64,000 nt of DNA from Pseudomonas crudilactis (GTDB lineage: Bacteria > Pseudomonadota > Gammaproteobacteria > Pseudomonadales > Pseudomonadaceae). The DNA lies in contig NZ_WXVV01000006.1 in assembly GCF_013433315.1 (NCBI RefSeq), forward strand, positions 62,001 through 126,000, read 5' to 3'. The notes under the pieces were generated by a model. It was given only the letters and a program-made list of their open reading frames with translations, did no database searches and had not been told where the DNA came from. Shown one piece after another: positions 26,366-34,663 of the stretch. A program made the position numbers and the translations under genes. Position 1 is the first letter of the stretch, and the number at the start of each line of letters is the position of its first letter.

Positions 26366-28729
26366 ATGCTTGAGCAGCGAAGGGAAACGGAAGTGGTTCA
26401 ACACCCCATGGATATCAAATTCACCCACCGGCTGTCTTACAAGCAAGCCAGGCTTACCGTGCTGGTCGGGTTCATTCTGGGCACGCTGCTCAGCCTGCTG
26501 CAAATCGGCATCGATTATGCCAGTGAAGACGCTTCCATCAACCGGGAAATCCTGTCTTTGCTGGAAATCAGCCATAACCCGGCATCACGTATCGCCTACA
26601 ACATCGATGCCGAACTCGCTCAGGAACTCGCCTTGGGCCTGTTGCGCTCACCAGCGATCATTTCTGCACGACTGACCGATAACAACAATACGGTGCTGGC
26701 CAGCGTCAAACGCCCGGAACTGCAAAGCGGCTACCGGGTGATCAGCGACTTTCTGTTCGGTGCCAAACGCCAGTTCGAGGATCGCCTCTATCTCGACCAT
26801 CTGCCCAGCGAGTCCCTCGGTGTGCTGAGCCTGGAAGTCGACACCTACGCATTCGGCAGCCGCTTCCTGCGCCGGGCCGAAGTCACCCTGCTCAACGGTT
26901 TCGCCCGCAGCCTGATCCTCACCGGCCTTTTGCTGGCACTGTTTTACGTGATGCTGACCAAACCGCTGGTGCGGGTCATCCGTGAGCTCAGCGGACGCGA
27001 TCCGCGCAGTGCCGAACCGACCACACTGGAGTGTCCGGCCGGGCACGCCAATGATGAAATCGGCGTATTGGTCAAAGTCGCCAATCAACAATTCGAGAAC
27101 ATCGCCACCGAGATCCAGCAGCGGCGCAACGCCGAAAACCGTCTGACCGACTACCTCGGACAACTGGAAAACATCGTCTCGGCGCGCACCGCTGAACTCA
27201 AGGCGATCAACGCACGGCTGAGCCAGTCCAATCAGGAACTCGAAGTAGCTCGCAGCACCGCGCTGGAAATGGCCGAAGCCCGTTCGGCGTTTCTCGCCAA
27301 TATGAGCCACGAGATCCGTACACCGCTCAACGGTCTGCTGGGGATGATCGCGCTGTCGCTCGACGGGCCGCTGAACGCCGAGCAGCAGCAACAACTGTCG
27401 ATCGCCCACGACTCGGGCAAGGTCCTGGTTGAGCTGCTCAACGATATCCTCGACCTGTCCAAGTTCGATGCCGGCCAACTGGAACTCGAACACATTCCGT
27501 TCGATCTCGGCTCATTGATCGAAGACACCGCCAACCTCCTGTCGCAGAATGCCGCGCCGAGCGTCGAACTGACCTGCCTGATCGACCCGCACTTCCCGGC
27601 ACTGGTGCTGGGCGATCCGACCCGCGTGCGGCAGATCGTCAGTAATCTGCTGTCCAACGCGCTGAAATTTACCCGCTTCGGCCGGGTGGATGTGCGCTTG
27701 TCGTCCTACAAGGATGGCGTGCGCGTCGAGGTCTGCGACACCGGCATCGGGATCGCCCAGGACGCGCAGCTGAAAATCTTCCAGCCGTTCACTCAAGCGG
27801 GCGCCGGCATTACTCGACAATACGGCGGCACCGGGCTGGGTCTGGCGCTGACCTACAACCTCTGCGAAGCCATGCAGGGGCGTCTGACCATCAGTTCCGA
27901 AACCGGGTTCGGCAGTCAGTTCTGTGCCGAGCTGCCATTGCCGTGTCATACCCGCGCACTGGTTCCGGCGCCGCTGCACGGAAAAATCCTCGCCATCACC
28001 GCTGCCAGCAGTGGACTGGCGGAACTGTTGCAGAGCCTGCTGCCGGTGTGGGGACTTACATATGAGCAGCGCACCATCGATGACTCACTGCTGGGCCTGA
28101 CACCGGACGTGGTGATCACCGATTGTCCGGAGTGTCTGTTCGGTTTGCGCCCGACGCTTGGGGCGCCGATTTTGCTGGTAACCGCCTACGGCAGTTTCCT
28201 GCCCAGCGAAGAAGCCGCCGCACTCGCACCTCTGCAGCAACAGGCCCGACCATTGGCGCGTAATGCGCTGTACCAGAACCTGCGACGTACCCTGCAACCG
28301 GATGTGGTCGCCGTTAACGATGCGCAGCTGGAAACGTCTCCCTCGGTGCGGCGCGGGCGGGTGTTGCTGGTCGAGGACAACCCGGTCAATCAACTGGTGG
28401 CCAAAGGCATGCTCGGCAAACTGGGCTGCGAGGTCATCGTCGCCGCCCACGGTGCCGAAGCGCTGGATCAGTTGGAGTATCACGAATTCGATCTGGTGCT
28501 GATGGACTGCAACATGCCCGTGATGGATGGCTACGAAGCCAGCCGACAGATCCGTCAAAGCGGGCGCTGGCCGAGCCTGCCCATCGTCGCTCTGACCGCC
28601 AACGCCATGTCCGAAGAACGCGAACGCTGCCGCGCAGCCGGCATGAGCGACTATCTGGCCAAGCCGTTTCGCCGTGAAGAACTCGCGGCACTGCTCGATC
28701 AATGGATCCCGACTACGACAGCGCTTTGA
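26366..28729 (+). CDS. sagS: Hybrid sensor histidine kinase, SagS-like
   Basis: 787 aa, close to the 786 aa of P. aeruginosa SagS. The downstream ospR-gpx-msrB-alaA order is also that of the SagS locus. Architecture: membrane helix at about 28-52, a periplasmic/HmsP-like sensor region (55-175), a second helix (180-205), HAMP, and coiled coil. Kinase: SHEIRTPLNGLLGM with His near 315, ISNLL-N box LLSNALKFTRFG, G boxes DTGIGI and GGTGLGLAL. Receiver at about 665-780 (VLLVEDNPVN, acceptor Asp near 713 in LMDCNMPVMDGYE). No HPt, so phosphate is passed to a separate HptB-type protein, as known for SagS. Alternative starts: GTG 26393, ATG 26408. Confidence 0.82.
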   Translation: MLEQRRETEVVQHPMDIKFTHRLSYKQARLTVLVGFILGTLLSLLQIGIDYASEDASINREILSLLEISHNPASRIAYNIDAELAQELALGLLRSPAIISARLTDNNNTVLASVKRPELQSGYRVISDFLFGAKRQFEDRLYLDHLPSESLGVLSLEVDTYAFGSRFLRRAEVTLLNGFARSLILTGLLLALFYVMLTKPLVRVIRELSGRDPRSAEPTTLECPAGHANDEIGVLVKVANQQFENIATEIQQRRNAENRLTDYLGQLENIVSARTAELKAINARLSQSNQELEVARSTALEMAEARSAFLANMSHEIRTPLNGLLGMIALSLDGPLNAEQQQQLSIAHDSGKVLVELLNDILDLSKFDAGQLELEHIPFDLGSLIEDTANLLSQNAAPSVELTCLIDPHFPALVLGDPTRVRQIVSNLLSNALKFTRFGRVDVRLSSYKDGVRVEVCDTGIGIAQDAQLKIFQPFTQAGAGITRQYGGTGLGLALTYNLCEAMQGRLTISSETGFGSQFCAELPLPCHTRALVPAPLHGKILAITAASSGLAELLQSLLPVWGLTYEQRTIDDSLLGLTPDVVITDCPECLFGLRPTLGAPILLVTAYGSFLPSEEAAALAPLQQQARPLARNALYQNLRRTLQPDVVAVNDAQLETSPSVRRGRVLLVEDNPVNQLVAKGMLGKLGCEVIVAAHGAEALDQLEYHEFDLVLMDCNMPVMDGYEASRQIRQSGRWPSLPIVALTANAMSEERERCRAAGMSDYLAKPFRREELAALLDQWIPTTTAL

Positions 28730-29174
28730 TCTGCCCCAGCAAGTGATCGAGGCCGTCACGCAACGCATTGAGACGGTCCAGATCCACCCCGCTGTCGCAC
28801 AGCAATCGGGCCTTGAGCGGCCCGACCTGCTCGCGCAAGGCTTGGCCTGCCGGCGTCAGACTCAGGTGCACTTCGCGCTCGTCACGCGTTGAACGCTGGC
28901 GCTGTACCCATTGCAACTGTTCCAGACGCTTGAGCAATGGCGTCAGCGTGCCCGAGTCCAGCGCCAGACGCTCGCCCAACGCCTTGACCGTCGGTTGCTC
29001 CGGCGCAGCCTCCTGCCATTCCCACAACACCAGCATCGCCAGGTATTGCGGGTACGTCAGGCCGAGCTGATCGAGCATCGGTTTGTAGGCACGAATCACC
29101 GCCCGAGAGGCGGCGTACAGCTTGAAGCACAACTGGTTGTCGAGCTTCAGCGAATCGACCGGCAAGCTGTTCAT
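28713..29174 (-). CDS. ospR: MarR/OhrR-family thiol-based regulator, OspR-like
   Basis: 153 aa. The reactive-cysteine motif LDNQLCFKLYAASR places Cys at residue 16, as in OhrR/OspR peroxide sensors. The winged helix includes LTYPQYLAML, GERLALDSGTLTPLLKRLE and RSTRDEREVHLSLT. The start overlaps the gpx stop by 4 bases, so it is the second gene of a gpx-ospR operon, as in P. aeruginosa, where OspR represses gpx. The CAATTNAATT repeats upstream of gpx are the likely operator. The 3' end overlaps the sagS end by 17 bases. The longer open frame upstream would run into gpx and is rejected. Confidence 0.87.
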   Translation of the reverse strand: MNSLPVDSLKLDNQLCFKLYAASRAVIRAYKPMLDQLGLTYPQYLAMLVLWEWQEAAPEQPTVKALGERLALDSGTLTPLLKRLEQLQWVQRQRSTRDEREVHLSLTPAGQALREQVGPLKARLLCDSGVDLDRLNALRDGLDHLLGQIKALS

Positions 29175-29656
29175 TTGAGCAGGGCTTCGATCTCGCCGCT
29201 CAGCTCCTGCGGCTTGGTGGTCGGGGCAAAACGCTTGACCAGTTTTCCGTCCTTGCCAATCAGGAACTTGGTGAAGTTCCACTTGATGCCCTGGGAGCCA
29301 AGCAGGCCCGGCGCGCGTTTTTTCAGTTGCACGAACAGCGGATGCGCGTCTCCACCGTTAACGTCGATCTTCTTGAACAGCGGGAAGCTGACGCCGAAGT
29401 TCAGCTCGCAGAACTCACTGATCGCCCCTTCGTTACCTGGCTCCTGCTTGCCGAACTGATTGCACGGGAAGCCCAAAACCACGAGCCCCTGATCCTTGTA
29501 GGTCTGCCACAGTTCTTCGAGGCCTTTGTACTGTGGAGTGAAACCGCATTTGCTTGCGGTGTTGACCACTAAAACCGCTTTACCGGCGAAATCGGCGAGG
29601 GTCTTTTGCTCCCCCTTGATGGTGGTGCACGGAATGTTCAACAGGTTGTCGCTCAT
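29171..29656 (-). CDS. gpx: Glutathione peroxidase (Cys type)
   Basis: Thiol peroxidase that reduces organic and lipid hydroperoxides. 161 aa. Peroxidatic Cys in NTASKCGFTPQYKGLEEL, second conserved FPCNQFGKQEPG with Gln, and KWNFTKFLI supplying the Trp/Asn of the catalytic tetrad. Cytoplasmic, with no leader. Promoter-proximal to ospR, with a CAATT-type operator 45-70 bases upstream, suggesting induction by organic peroxides. Confidence 0.94.
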   Translation of the reverse strand: MSDNLLNIPCTTIKGEQKTLADFAGKAVLVVNTASKCGFTPQYKGLEELWQTYKDQGLVVLGFPCNQFGKQEPGNEGAISEFCELNFGVSFPLFKKIDVNGGDAHPLFVQLKKRAPGLLGSQGIKWNFTKFLIGKDGKLVKRFAPTTKPQELSGEIEALLK

Positions 29657-29701
29657 GGCGTCGGGCTCCGCAGACAGTCAAGAAAGATCAAACATAGCGA
29701 G

Positions 29702-29727
29702 CAATTAAATTGTGTGCAATTCAATTA
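29702..29727 (-). promoter_or_regulatory. OhrR/OspR-type operator upstream of gpx-ospR
   Basis: A perfect palindrome CAATT-A-AATTG (29702-29712) followed 15 bases on by CAATT-C-AATTA (29717-29727). OhrR-family operators of the TACAATT/AATTGTA type have this core. It sits 46-71 bases upstream of the gpx start codon, fitting repression by the adjacent OspR-like protein. Confidence 0.6.
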
Positions 29728-29734
29728 TCGAATA

Positions 29735-29760
29735 ATAAGGCGACCCGAAGGTCGCCTTCA
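29735..29760 (-). terminator. Terminator downstream of msrB
   Basis: Nine-base perfect stem AAGGCGACC / GGTCGCCTT with a 4-base loop. On the minus strand it is followed by an A/T-rich tail (ATTATTCG), consistent with termination of msrB before the gpx promoter. Confidence 0.7.
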
Positions 29761-29765
29761 TTCGT

Positions 29766-30161
29766 TTATGCGCGTGGAACCAGATCCAGGCAAACCGAAT
29801 TGATGCAATAACGCAAACCAGTCGGCGGCGGGCCGTCCGGGAACACATGGCCCAGATGCGCATCGCAGCGCGCGCACTTCACTTCCGTACGGATCATGCC
29901 GTGACTGATGTCACGGATTTCAGTCATGGCGCTTTCGCCGATCGGCGCGTAGAAGCTCGGCCAGCCGCAGCCGGAGTCGAATTTGGTCTTGGAGTCGAAC
30001 AGCGGCTCATTGCAGCAAACGCAGTGGTAGACACCGTCGGTCTTGGTGTCGTTGTATTTGCCGGAGAACGGGCGCTCGGTGGCACTCAGACGGCAAACGT
30101 TGTACTGCTCGGGGTCGAGCATTTCACGCCATTCTTCCAGGGTTTTTTCCAACTTTTCCAT
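29766..30161 (-). CDS. msrB: Peptide-methionine (R)-S-oxide reductase MsrB
   Basis: Repairs Met-R-sulfoxide in proteins. 131 aa. Zinc-binding pairs CVCC and [26 protein letters not shown] and the catalytic Cys in RYCINS. Three possible in-frame starts sit together (30167 GTG, 30164 and 30161 ATG); the GAGGTG ribosome site is best placed for 30161. Next to gpx-ospR and 4.4 kb from fRMsr, so both protein-bound and free Met-R-sulfoxide repair are encoded here. Confidence 0.95.
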   Translation of the reverse strand: MEKLEKTLEEWREMLDPEQYNVCRLSATERPFSGKYNDTKTDGVYHCVCCNEPLFDSKTKFDSGCGWPSFYAPIGESAMTEIRDISHGMIRTEVKCARCDAHLGHVFPDGPPPTGLRYCINSVCLDLVPRA

Positions 30162-30385
30162 CATCACACCTCAGCGGCTGAAAAAGCCCGATCTGTACCT
30201 TTTCCACGGATCGGGCGGCACGTATGATTGCGCCTCGTCACGCACCAGTCTGGCAGCCAGACCGGGCGCATTCAAACGGATTATGGGAGCCACGGCTCAA
30301 GACGTCCGCCTGTGTGAAAACACAGGAATCCCAGCACGGTTGTCCATTCGCCGCCTGGATCGTTCATTTTCGGGATCACATCGCC

Positions 30386-31597
30386 ATGCAGTTCAGCAAA
30401 TCGAACAAGCTCGCCAACGTCTGCTACGACATTCGCGGCCCGGTGCTCAAGCACGCCAAACGACTGGAAGAGGAAGGCCAGCGCATCCTCAAGCTGAACA
30501 TCGGCAACCCGGCGCCGTTTGGTTTCGAAGCGCCGGACGAAATTCTTCAGGACGTGATCCGCAACCTGCCGACCGCGCAAGGCTACAGCGACTCCAAAGG
30601 CCTGTTCAGCGCGCGCAAAGCGGTGATGCAGTACTACCAGCAAAAGAATGTCGAAGGTGTCGGTATCGAAGACATCTATCTGGGCAACGGCGTGTCCGAA
30701 CTGATCGTGATGTCGCTGCAGGCGCTGCTCAACAACGGTGACGAAGTGCTGGTGCCGGCCCCGGATTATCCGCTGTGGACCGCCGCCGTCAGCCTCGCCG
30801 GTGGCAACGCCGTACATTACCTGTGCGACGAGGGTGCCGACTGGTTCCCGGATCTGGCCGACATCAAGGCCAAGATCACCCCGAACACCAAAGCCATGGT
30901 GATCATCAACCCGAACAACCCGACCGGCGCGGTGTATTCGAAGGAAGTATTGCTGGGCATGCTGGAAATCGCCCGTGCGCACAACCTGGTGGTGTTCTCC
31001 GACGAAATCTACGACAAGATTCTGTACGACGATGCCGTGCACATCTGCACCGCGTCGCTGGCGCCGGACCTGCTCTGCCTGACCTTCAACGGTCTGTCGA
31101 AGTCCTATCGCGTGGCCGGCTTCCGCTCTGGCTGGATCGCCATCTCCGGGCCGAAACACAACGCGCAGAGCTACATCGAAGGCATCGACATGCTGGCCAA
31201 CATGCGCCTGTGTGCCAACGTGCCGAGCCAGCATGCGATCCAGACCGCATTGGGTGGCTATCAGAGCATCAATGATCTGGTGCTGCCGCAGGGTCGTTTG
31301 CTCGAACAGCGCAACCGCACCTGGGAGCTGCTCAATGACATTCCGGGTGTGAGCTGCGTCAAGCCGATGGGCGCGCTGTATGCGTTCCCGAAAATCGATC
31401 CGAAAGTCTGCCCGATCCACAACGACGAGAAATTCGTCCTCGACCTGCTGCTCTCCGAGAAGCTGCTGGTGGTGCAAGGCACAGCGTTCAACTGGCCGTG
31501 GCCGGATCACTTCCGCGTGGTCACCCTGCCCCGCGTCGACGACCTGGAAATGGCCATCGGCCGCATCGGCAACTTCCTCAAGTCGTACCGCCAGTAA
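30386..31597 (+). CDS. alaA: Alanine-synthesising transaminase AlaA-like (class I aminotransferase)
   Basis: PLP enzyme that makes alanine from pyruvate and glutamate. 403 aa, start at MQFSKSNKL. NIGNPAPFGFEAP near the N-terminus, YSDSKGLFSARKAV, NPNNPTGAVYS, FSDEIYDKIL and the PLP-Lys motif FNGLSKSYRVAGFRSGW. The frame is open back to 30224, but those residues are not conserved-looking and ATG 30386 matches the AlaA N-terminus. Neighbours msrB and htpX fit the usual Pseudomonas order. Confidence 0.93.
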   Translation: MQFSKSNKLANVCYDIRGPVLKHAKRLEEEGQRILKLNIGNPAPFGFEAPDEILQDVIRNLPTAQGYSDSKGLFSARKAVMQYYQQKNVEGVGIEDIYLGNGVSELIVMSLQALLNNGDEVLVPAPDYPLWTAAVSLAGGNAVHYLCDEGADWFPDLADIKAKITPNTKAMVIINPNNPTGAVYSKEVLLGMLEIARAHNLVVFSDEIYDKILYDDAVHICTASLAPDLLCLTFNGLSKSYRVAGFRSGWIAISGPKHNAQSYIEGIDMLANMRLCANVPSQHAIQTALGGYQSINDLVLPQGRLLEQRNRTWELLNDIPGVSCVKPMGALYAFPKIDPKVCPIHNDEKFVLDLLLSEKLLVVQGTAFNWPWPDHFRVVTLPRVDDLEMAIGRIGNFLKSYRQ

Positions 31598-31605
31598 CTG
31601 GCCAG

Positions 31606-31635
31606 CAGTGCGCAACGGCCAAACGTTGCGCACTG
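31606..31635 (+). terminator. Hairpin after alaA, possible terminator or RNA-end stabiliser
   Basis: Perfect 12-base inverted repeat with a 6-base loop, nine bases after the alaA stop. It lacks a clear T tract, so it may protect the mRNA end or act with Rho. Confidence 0.5.
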
Positions 31636-31826
31636 TCTGATTCAGCAACACTTCTGCGTTCCACCTCCGCGCACGCCTTCTACACTTGCGATTCATACTG
31701 GTTACCTGCGTCCGGCGTAATGGCGACGGGTCGCGGCTGGTCGTCATCCCTATCGTTATCCGTTGTGGGAAATGTGCCGAGCACTGAAGAATCCGCTGTA
31801 GGACACAGTTTGAAATAGTCACTCAG

Positions 31827-31854
31827 TTGAATAGCCCGGTTCGGCACCTTATAT
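31827..31854 (+). promoter_or_regulatory. Candidate sigma-32 (RpoH) promoter for htpX
   Basis: TTGAAT, 14 bases, then CCTTATAT, about 45 bases upstream of the htpX ATG. The heat-shock consensus is CTTGAA-N11-16-CCCATNT, so the match is partial. htpX is a heat-shock gene in other bacteria, which supports the call. Confidence 0.4.
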
Positions 31855-31900
31855 ACCCCGCAGTACGCTACATCTTTAGCTTGAGGAGATTTCTACAACC

Positions 31901-32788
31901 ATGATGCGCATCCTGCTGTTTTTGGCCACTAACCTGGCGGTCGTGCTGATAGCCAGCATCACCCTGAGCCTGTTCGGCTTCAACGGGTTCATGGCGGCCA
32001 ACGGGGTTGATCTCGACCTTAGTCAGCTGCTGGTTTTCTGTGCAGTCTTTGGTTTCGCCGGCTCGCTGTTCTCGCTGTTCATCTCCAAGTGGATGGCGAA
32101 GATGAGCACCGGCACCCAGATCATCAGCCAGCCACGTACCCGGCATGAGCAATGGCTGCTGCAAACCGTCGAGCAACTGTCCCGCGAAGCCGGGATCAAG
32201 ATGCCCGAAGTCGGTATTTTCCCAGCCTATGAAGCGAACGCGTTCGCCACCGGCTGGAACAAGAACGACGCGCTGGTCGCGGTCAGCCAGGGCTTGCTCG
32301 AGCGTTTTTCGCCCGATGAAGTGAAAGCCGTACTGGCCCACGAAATCGGTCACGTGGCCAACGGCGACATGGTCACCCTGGCGCTGATCCAGGGCGTGGT
32401 GAACACCTTCGTGATGTTCTTTGCGCGGATCATCGGCAACTTCGTCGACAAAGTGATCTTCAAGAACGAAGAAGGCCAGGGCATCGCCTACTACGTGGCA
32501 ACCATCTTCGCCGAACTGGTGCTGGGTATTCTGGCCAGTGCGATCGTCATGTGGTTCTCGCGCAAGCGCGAATTCCGTGCCGACGAAGCCGGCGCACGTC
32601 TGGCCGGCACCAGCGCAATGATTGGCGCACTGCAACGCCTGCGCGCCGAACAGGGCCTGCCGGTGCACATGCCGGACACCCTGAACGCCTTCGGCATCAA
32701 TGGTGGCATCAAACAGGGCTTTGCCCGCATGTTCATGAGCCACCCGCCGCTGGAAGAGCGTATTGACGCGCTGCGTCGTCGCGGTTGA
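31901..32788 (+). CDS. htpX: Inner-membrane zinc metalloprotease HtpX
   Basis: M48-family protease that degrades misfolded membrane proteins together with FtsH. 295 aa. Two N-terminal helices (4-28 and 40-60), the zinc motif HEIGH near residue 147, two more helices (about 160-180 and 195-220), and the third zinc ligand in [12 protein letters not shown]. The active site faces the cytoplasm. GAGGAG lies about 12 bases before the ATG. Downstream terminator at 32811. Confidence 0.95.
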   Translation: MMRILLFLATNLAVVLIASITLSLFGFNGFMAANGVDLDLSQLLVFCAVFGFAGSLFSLFISKWMAKMSTGTQIISQPRTRHEQWLLQTVEQLSREAGIKMPEVGIFPAYEANAFATGWNKNDALVAVSQGLLERFSPDEVKAVLAHEIGHVANGDMVTLALIQGVVNTFVMFFARIIGNFVDKVIFKNEEGQGIAYYVATIFAELVLGILASAIVMWFSRKREFRADEAGARLAGTSAMIGALQRLRAEQGLPVHMPDTLNAFGINGGIKQGFARMFMSHPPLEERIDALRRRG

Positions 32789-32810
32789 TCAGCATGGCGT
32801 AAAAACAAGA

Positions 32811-32836
32811 GGCCCGCAGTGATGCGGGCCTTTTTC
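32811..32836. terminator. Rho-independent terminator after htpX
   Basis: GGCCCGCA, GTGA loop, TGCGGGCC followed by TTTTT. Confidence 0.9.
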
Positions 32837-32863
32837 ATATCTTTGGATTATGGGTCGACAGTG

Positions 32864-32971
32864 CCGGCCTCTTCGCGATCAAGCTCGCTCCCACAGGGTT
32901 ATGCGGTACTTAGACAATCTGTGACACAGCACAAATCACTGTGGGAGCGAGCTTGCTCGCGAAGGGGCCGG
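32864..32971. repeat. REP pair (inverted, BIME-like)
   Basis: Two inverted copies of the CGCGAGCAAGCTCGCTCCCACA type REP (left arm 32864-32897, right arm 32938-32971), separated by about 40 bases. The left arm has a GAT variant in place of GAG. Non-coding, between htpX and tpm. Confidence 0.85.
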
Positions 32972-32986
32972 TAAAGGCGACAAAAA

Positions 32987-33634
32987 CTATCGGGGAGAAA
33001 CCCGGTAGACCCGCTCCTCCAACCGCGTCACGCCCGCCTGCAGGAACTTTCCACTCTCCCCCAGCACATCCTGCTCCTCAAGTACCTGCACCTGCCAGAC
33101 ATCCCCCAGCAAGCGCTGTACCTCATCATCCCCCACCGCAAACGGCGGCCCGGGGATCTGCGCCTGGTCGTAATCCAGCGTGATCAACAACCCGTGCACA
33201 TCCTGCGGCAGAATCCGCTGAAGATGCGCCGCATACCGCTCACGCATCGGTGCCGGCAAGGCAATCAGCGCGGCACGGTCGTATATCGCCGTGCAATCGG
33301 CCACATCACTCGGTGTCAGCGCAAAGAAATCCCCACACCACAATTCGATGGCATCACTGCGATAGACTTTGAATGCGCCGTTCTCGCTGATCTGTGGCTG
33401 TATCTGATGCTCACTGAAAAAGTCCTCGATAGCCTTCTCCGACAACTCGATCCCGAGCACCTGATGACCGCGTCCGGCCAGCCACGCCAGATCCAGACTT
33501 TTCCCACACAAAGGCACGAGCACTCGCGCCGTTTCCGGTACCGCCCAGTGCCGCTGCAAATACGGATTCACCTCGGGCAGGTGAAAACCGATCTGCCCCG
33601 AATCCCACTTCTTGTGCCAAAACTCAGGCTGCAT
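32987..33634 (-). CDS. tpm: Thiopurine S-methyltransferase
   Basis: SAM-dependent methyltransferase of the TPMT family, which in Pseudomonas also methylates selenium and tellurium species. 215 aa. N-terminal [18 protein letters not shown]-binding [33 protein letters not shown] and [17 protein letters not shown] are diagnostic. Cytoplasmic. It ends beside a REP pair. Confidence 0.94.
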   Translation of the reverse strand: MQPEFWHKKWDSGQIGFHLPEVNPYLQRHWAVPETARVLVPLCGKSLDLAWLAGRGHQVLGIELSEKAIEDFFSEHQIQPQISENGAFKVYRSDAIELWCGDFFALTPSDVADCTAIYDRAALIALPAPMRERYAAHLQRILPQDVHGLLITLDYDQAQIPGPPFAVGDDEVQRLLGDVWQVQVLEEQDVLGESGKFLQAGVTRLEERVYRVSPR

Positions 33635-33736
33635 GTCTCACTCCCAATAATTCGATCAAAAAGCGTTAAAACTTATATTAGATTTAGATCAATGAACTGA
33701 CTGAAGATGAATCATCTTAACGCTCAGGAACCCCCC

Positions 33737-34504
33737 ATGTTTCCCAGCCTGTTTATCTCCCACGGCTCACCCATGCTCGCGCTGGAACCCGGTGCCAGTG
33801 GCCCGGCGCTGGCGCGTCTGGCCGCCGAACTGCCGAAACCCAAAGCCATCGTCATCGTCTCCGCGCATTGGGAAAGCCACGAGCTGCTGGTCAGCAGCCA
33901 TCCGCAACCAGAAACCTGGCACGACTTCGGCGGCTTCCCTCGCGCACTGTTTGAAGTGCAGTACCCGGCGCCGGGGGATCCGCAACTGGCGGCTGAGGTA
34001 GCCGATCTGTTGAATGCCAACAACTTGCCTGCCCGTCTCGATCCGCAACGTCCGTTTGATCACGGCGTCTGGGTGCCACTGTCGCTGATGTACCCGCAGG
34101 CGGATATTCCAGTGGTGCAGGTTTCGCTACCGAGCCGCGCGGGCCCGGCGCTGCAAACCCGGGTCGGCCGAGCGCTGGCGGGTCTGCGGGATCAGGGGGT
34201 TTTGCTGATCGGCTCCGGCAGCATCACCCACAACCTGCGCGAACTGGACTGGCACGCCGGCCCCGAGAGCGTTGAGCCGTGGGCGCGGGATTTCCGTGAC
34301 TGGGTGATCGAGAAGTTGGCGGCCGACGATGAGGCGGCGCTGCATGATTATCGCCACCAGGCGCCGAATGCAGTGCGTAGCCATCCGAGTGATGAGCATT
34401 TGTTGCCGCTGTATTTTGCCCGGGGTGCGGGTGGTGAGTTCAGCGTGGAGCATAAAGGCTTCACGATGGGTGCGTTAGGGATGGACATCTATCGCTTTGG
34501 TTAA
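33737..34504 (+). CDS. ygiD: LigB-family class III extradiol dioxygenase (YgiD/DODA-like)
   Basis: Non-heme metal dioxygenase related to 4,5-DOPA extradiol dioxygenases. 255 aa. Metal-binding and active-site His are visible in LFISHGSPMLAL, SAHWESH and PFDHGVWVPL, and GSGSITHNLREL near the middle. ATG 33737 with AGGA upstream is chosen over 33707. The natural substrate is unknown; E. coli YgiD acts on L-DOPA in vitro. Confidence 0.88.
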   Translation: MFPSLFISHGSPMLALEPGASGPALARLAAELPKPKAIVIVSAHWESHELLVSSHPQPETWHDFGGFPRALFEVQYPAPGDPQLAAEVADLLNANNLPARLDPQRPFDHGVWVPLSLMYPQADIPVVQVSLPSRAGPALQTRVGRALAGLRDQGVLLIGSGSITHNLRELDWHAGPESVEPWARDFRDWVIEKLAADDEAALHDYRHQAPNAVRSHPSDEHLLPLYFARGAGGEFSVEHKGFTMGALGMDIYRFG

Positions 34505-34508
34505 AAGC

Positions 34509-34586
34509 AAAAGATCGCAGCCTTCGGCAGCTCCTACATTTGGAATGCGTTCCCTCTGTAGGAGCTGCCGAAGGCTGCGATCTTTT
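34509..34586. repeat. Perfect 30-bp inverted repeat (REP pair)
   Basis: The arms at 34509-34538 and 34557-34586 are exact reverse complements (AAAAGATCGCAGCCTTCGGC...), with an 18-base spacer. This is a second REP sequence class, distinct from the GCTCGCTCCCAC type elsewhere in the window. It may also terminate transcription of the dioxygenase gene. Confidence 0.9.
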
Positions 34587-34604
34587 GATCTTTCAGGCAG
34601 ACAA

Positions 34605-34635
34605 AAAAAATCCCCGAACCAGTCGGGGATTTTTT
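34605..34635. terminator. Bidirectional terminator between the dioxygenase gene and deaD
   Basis: A-run, TCCCCGA, short loop, TCGGGGA, T-run: symmetric stem with U tracts on both strands. Confidence 0.88.
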
Positions 34636-34663
34636 ATGTTCGATCAATCAGCCCAAGGGCGGA

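Larger units (their letters stand above)
31598..31900. other. Intergenic region alaA-htpX
   Basis: Contains a perfect 12-bp hairpin CAGTGCGCAACG/CGTTGCGCACTG (31606-31635) after alaA, not followed by a T run, and a heat-shock-like promoter before htpX. No gene seen. Confidence 0.5.

Noticed and set aside
30281-31822. 513-aa minus-strand open frame
   Set aside because: Antisense to alaA, which has full PLP-enzyme motifs; composition typical of a shadow.
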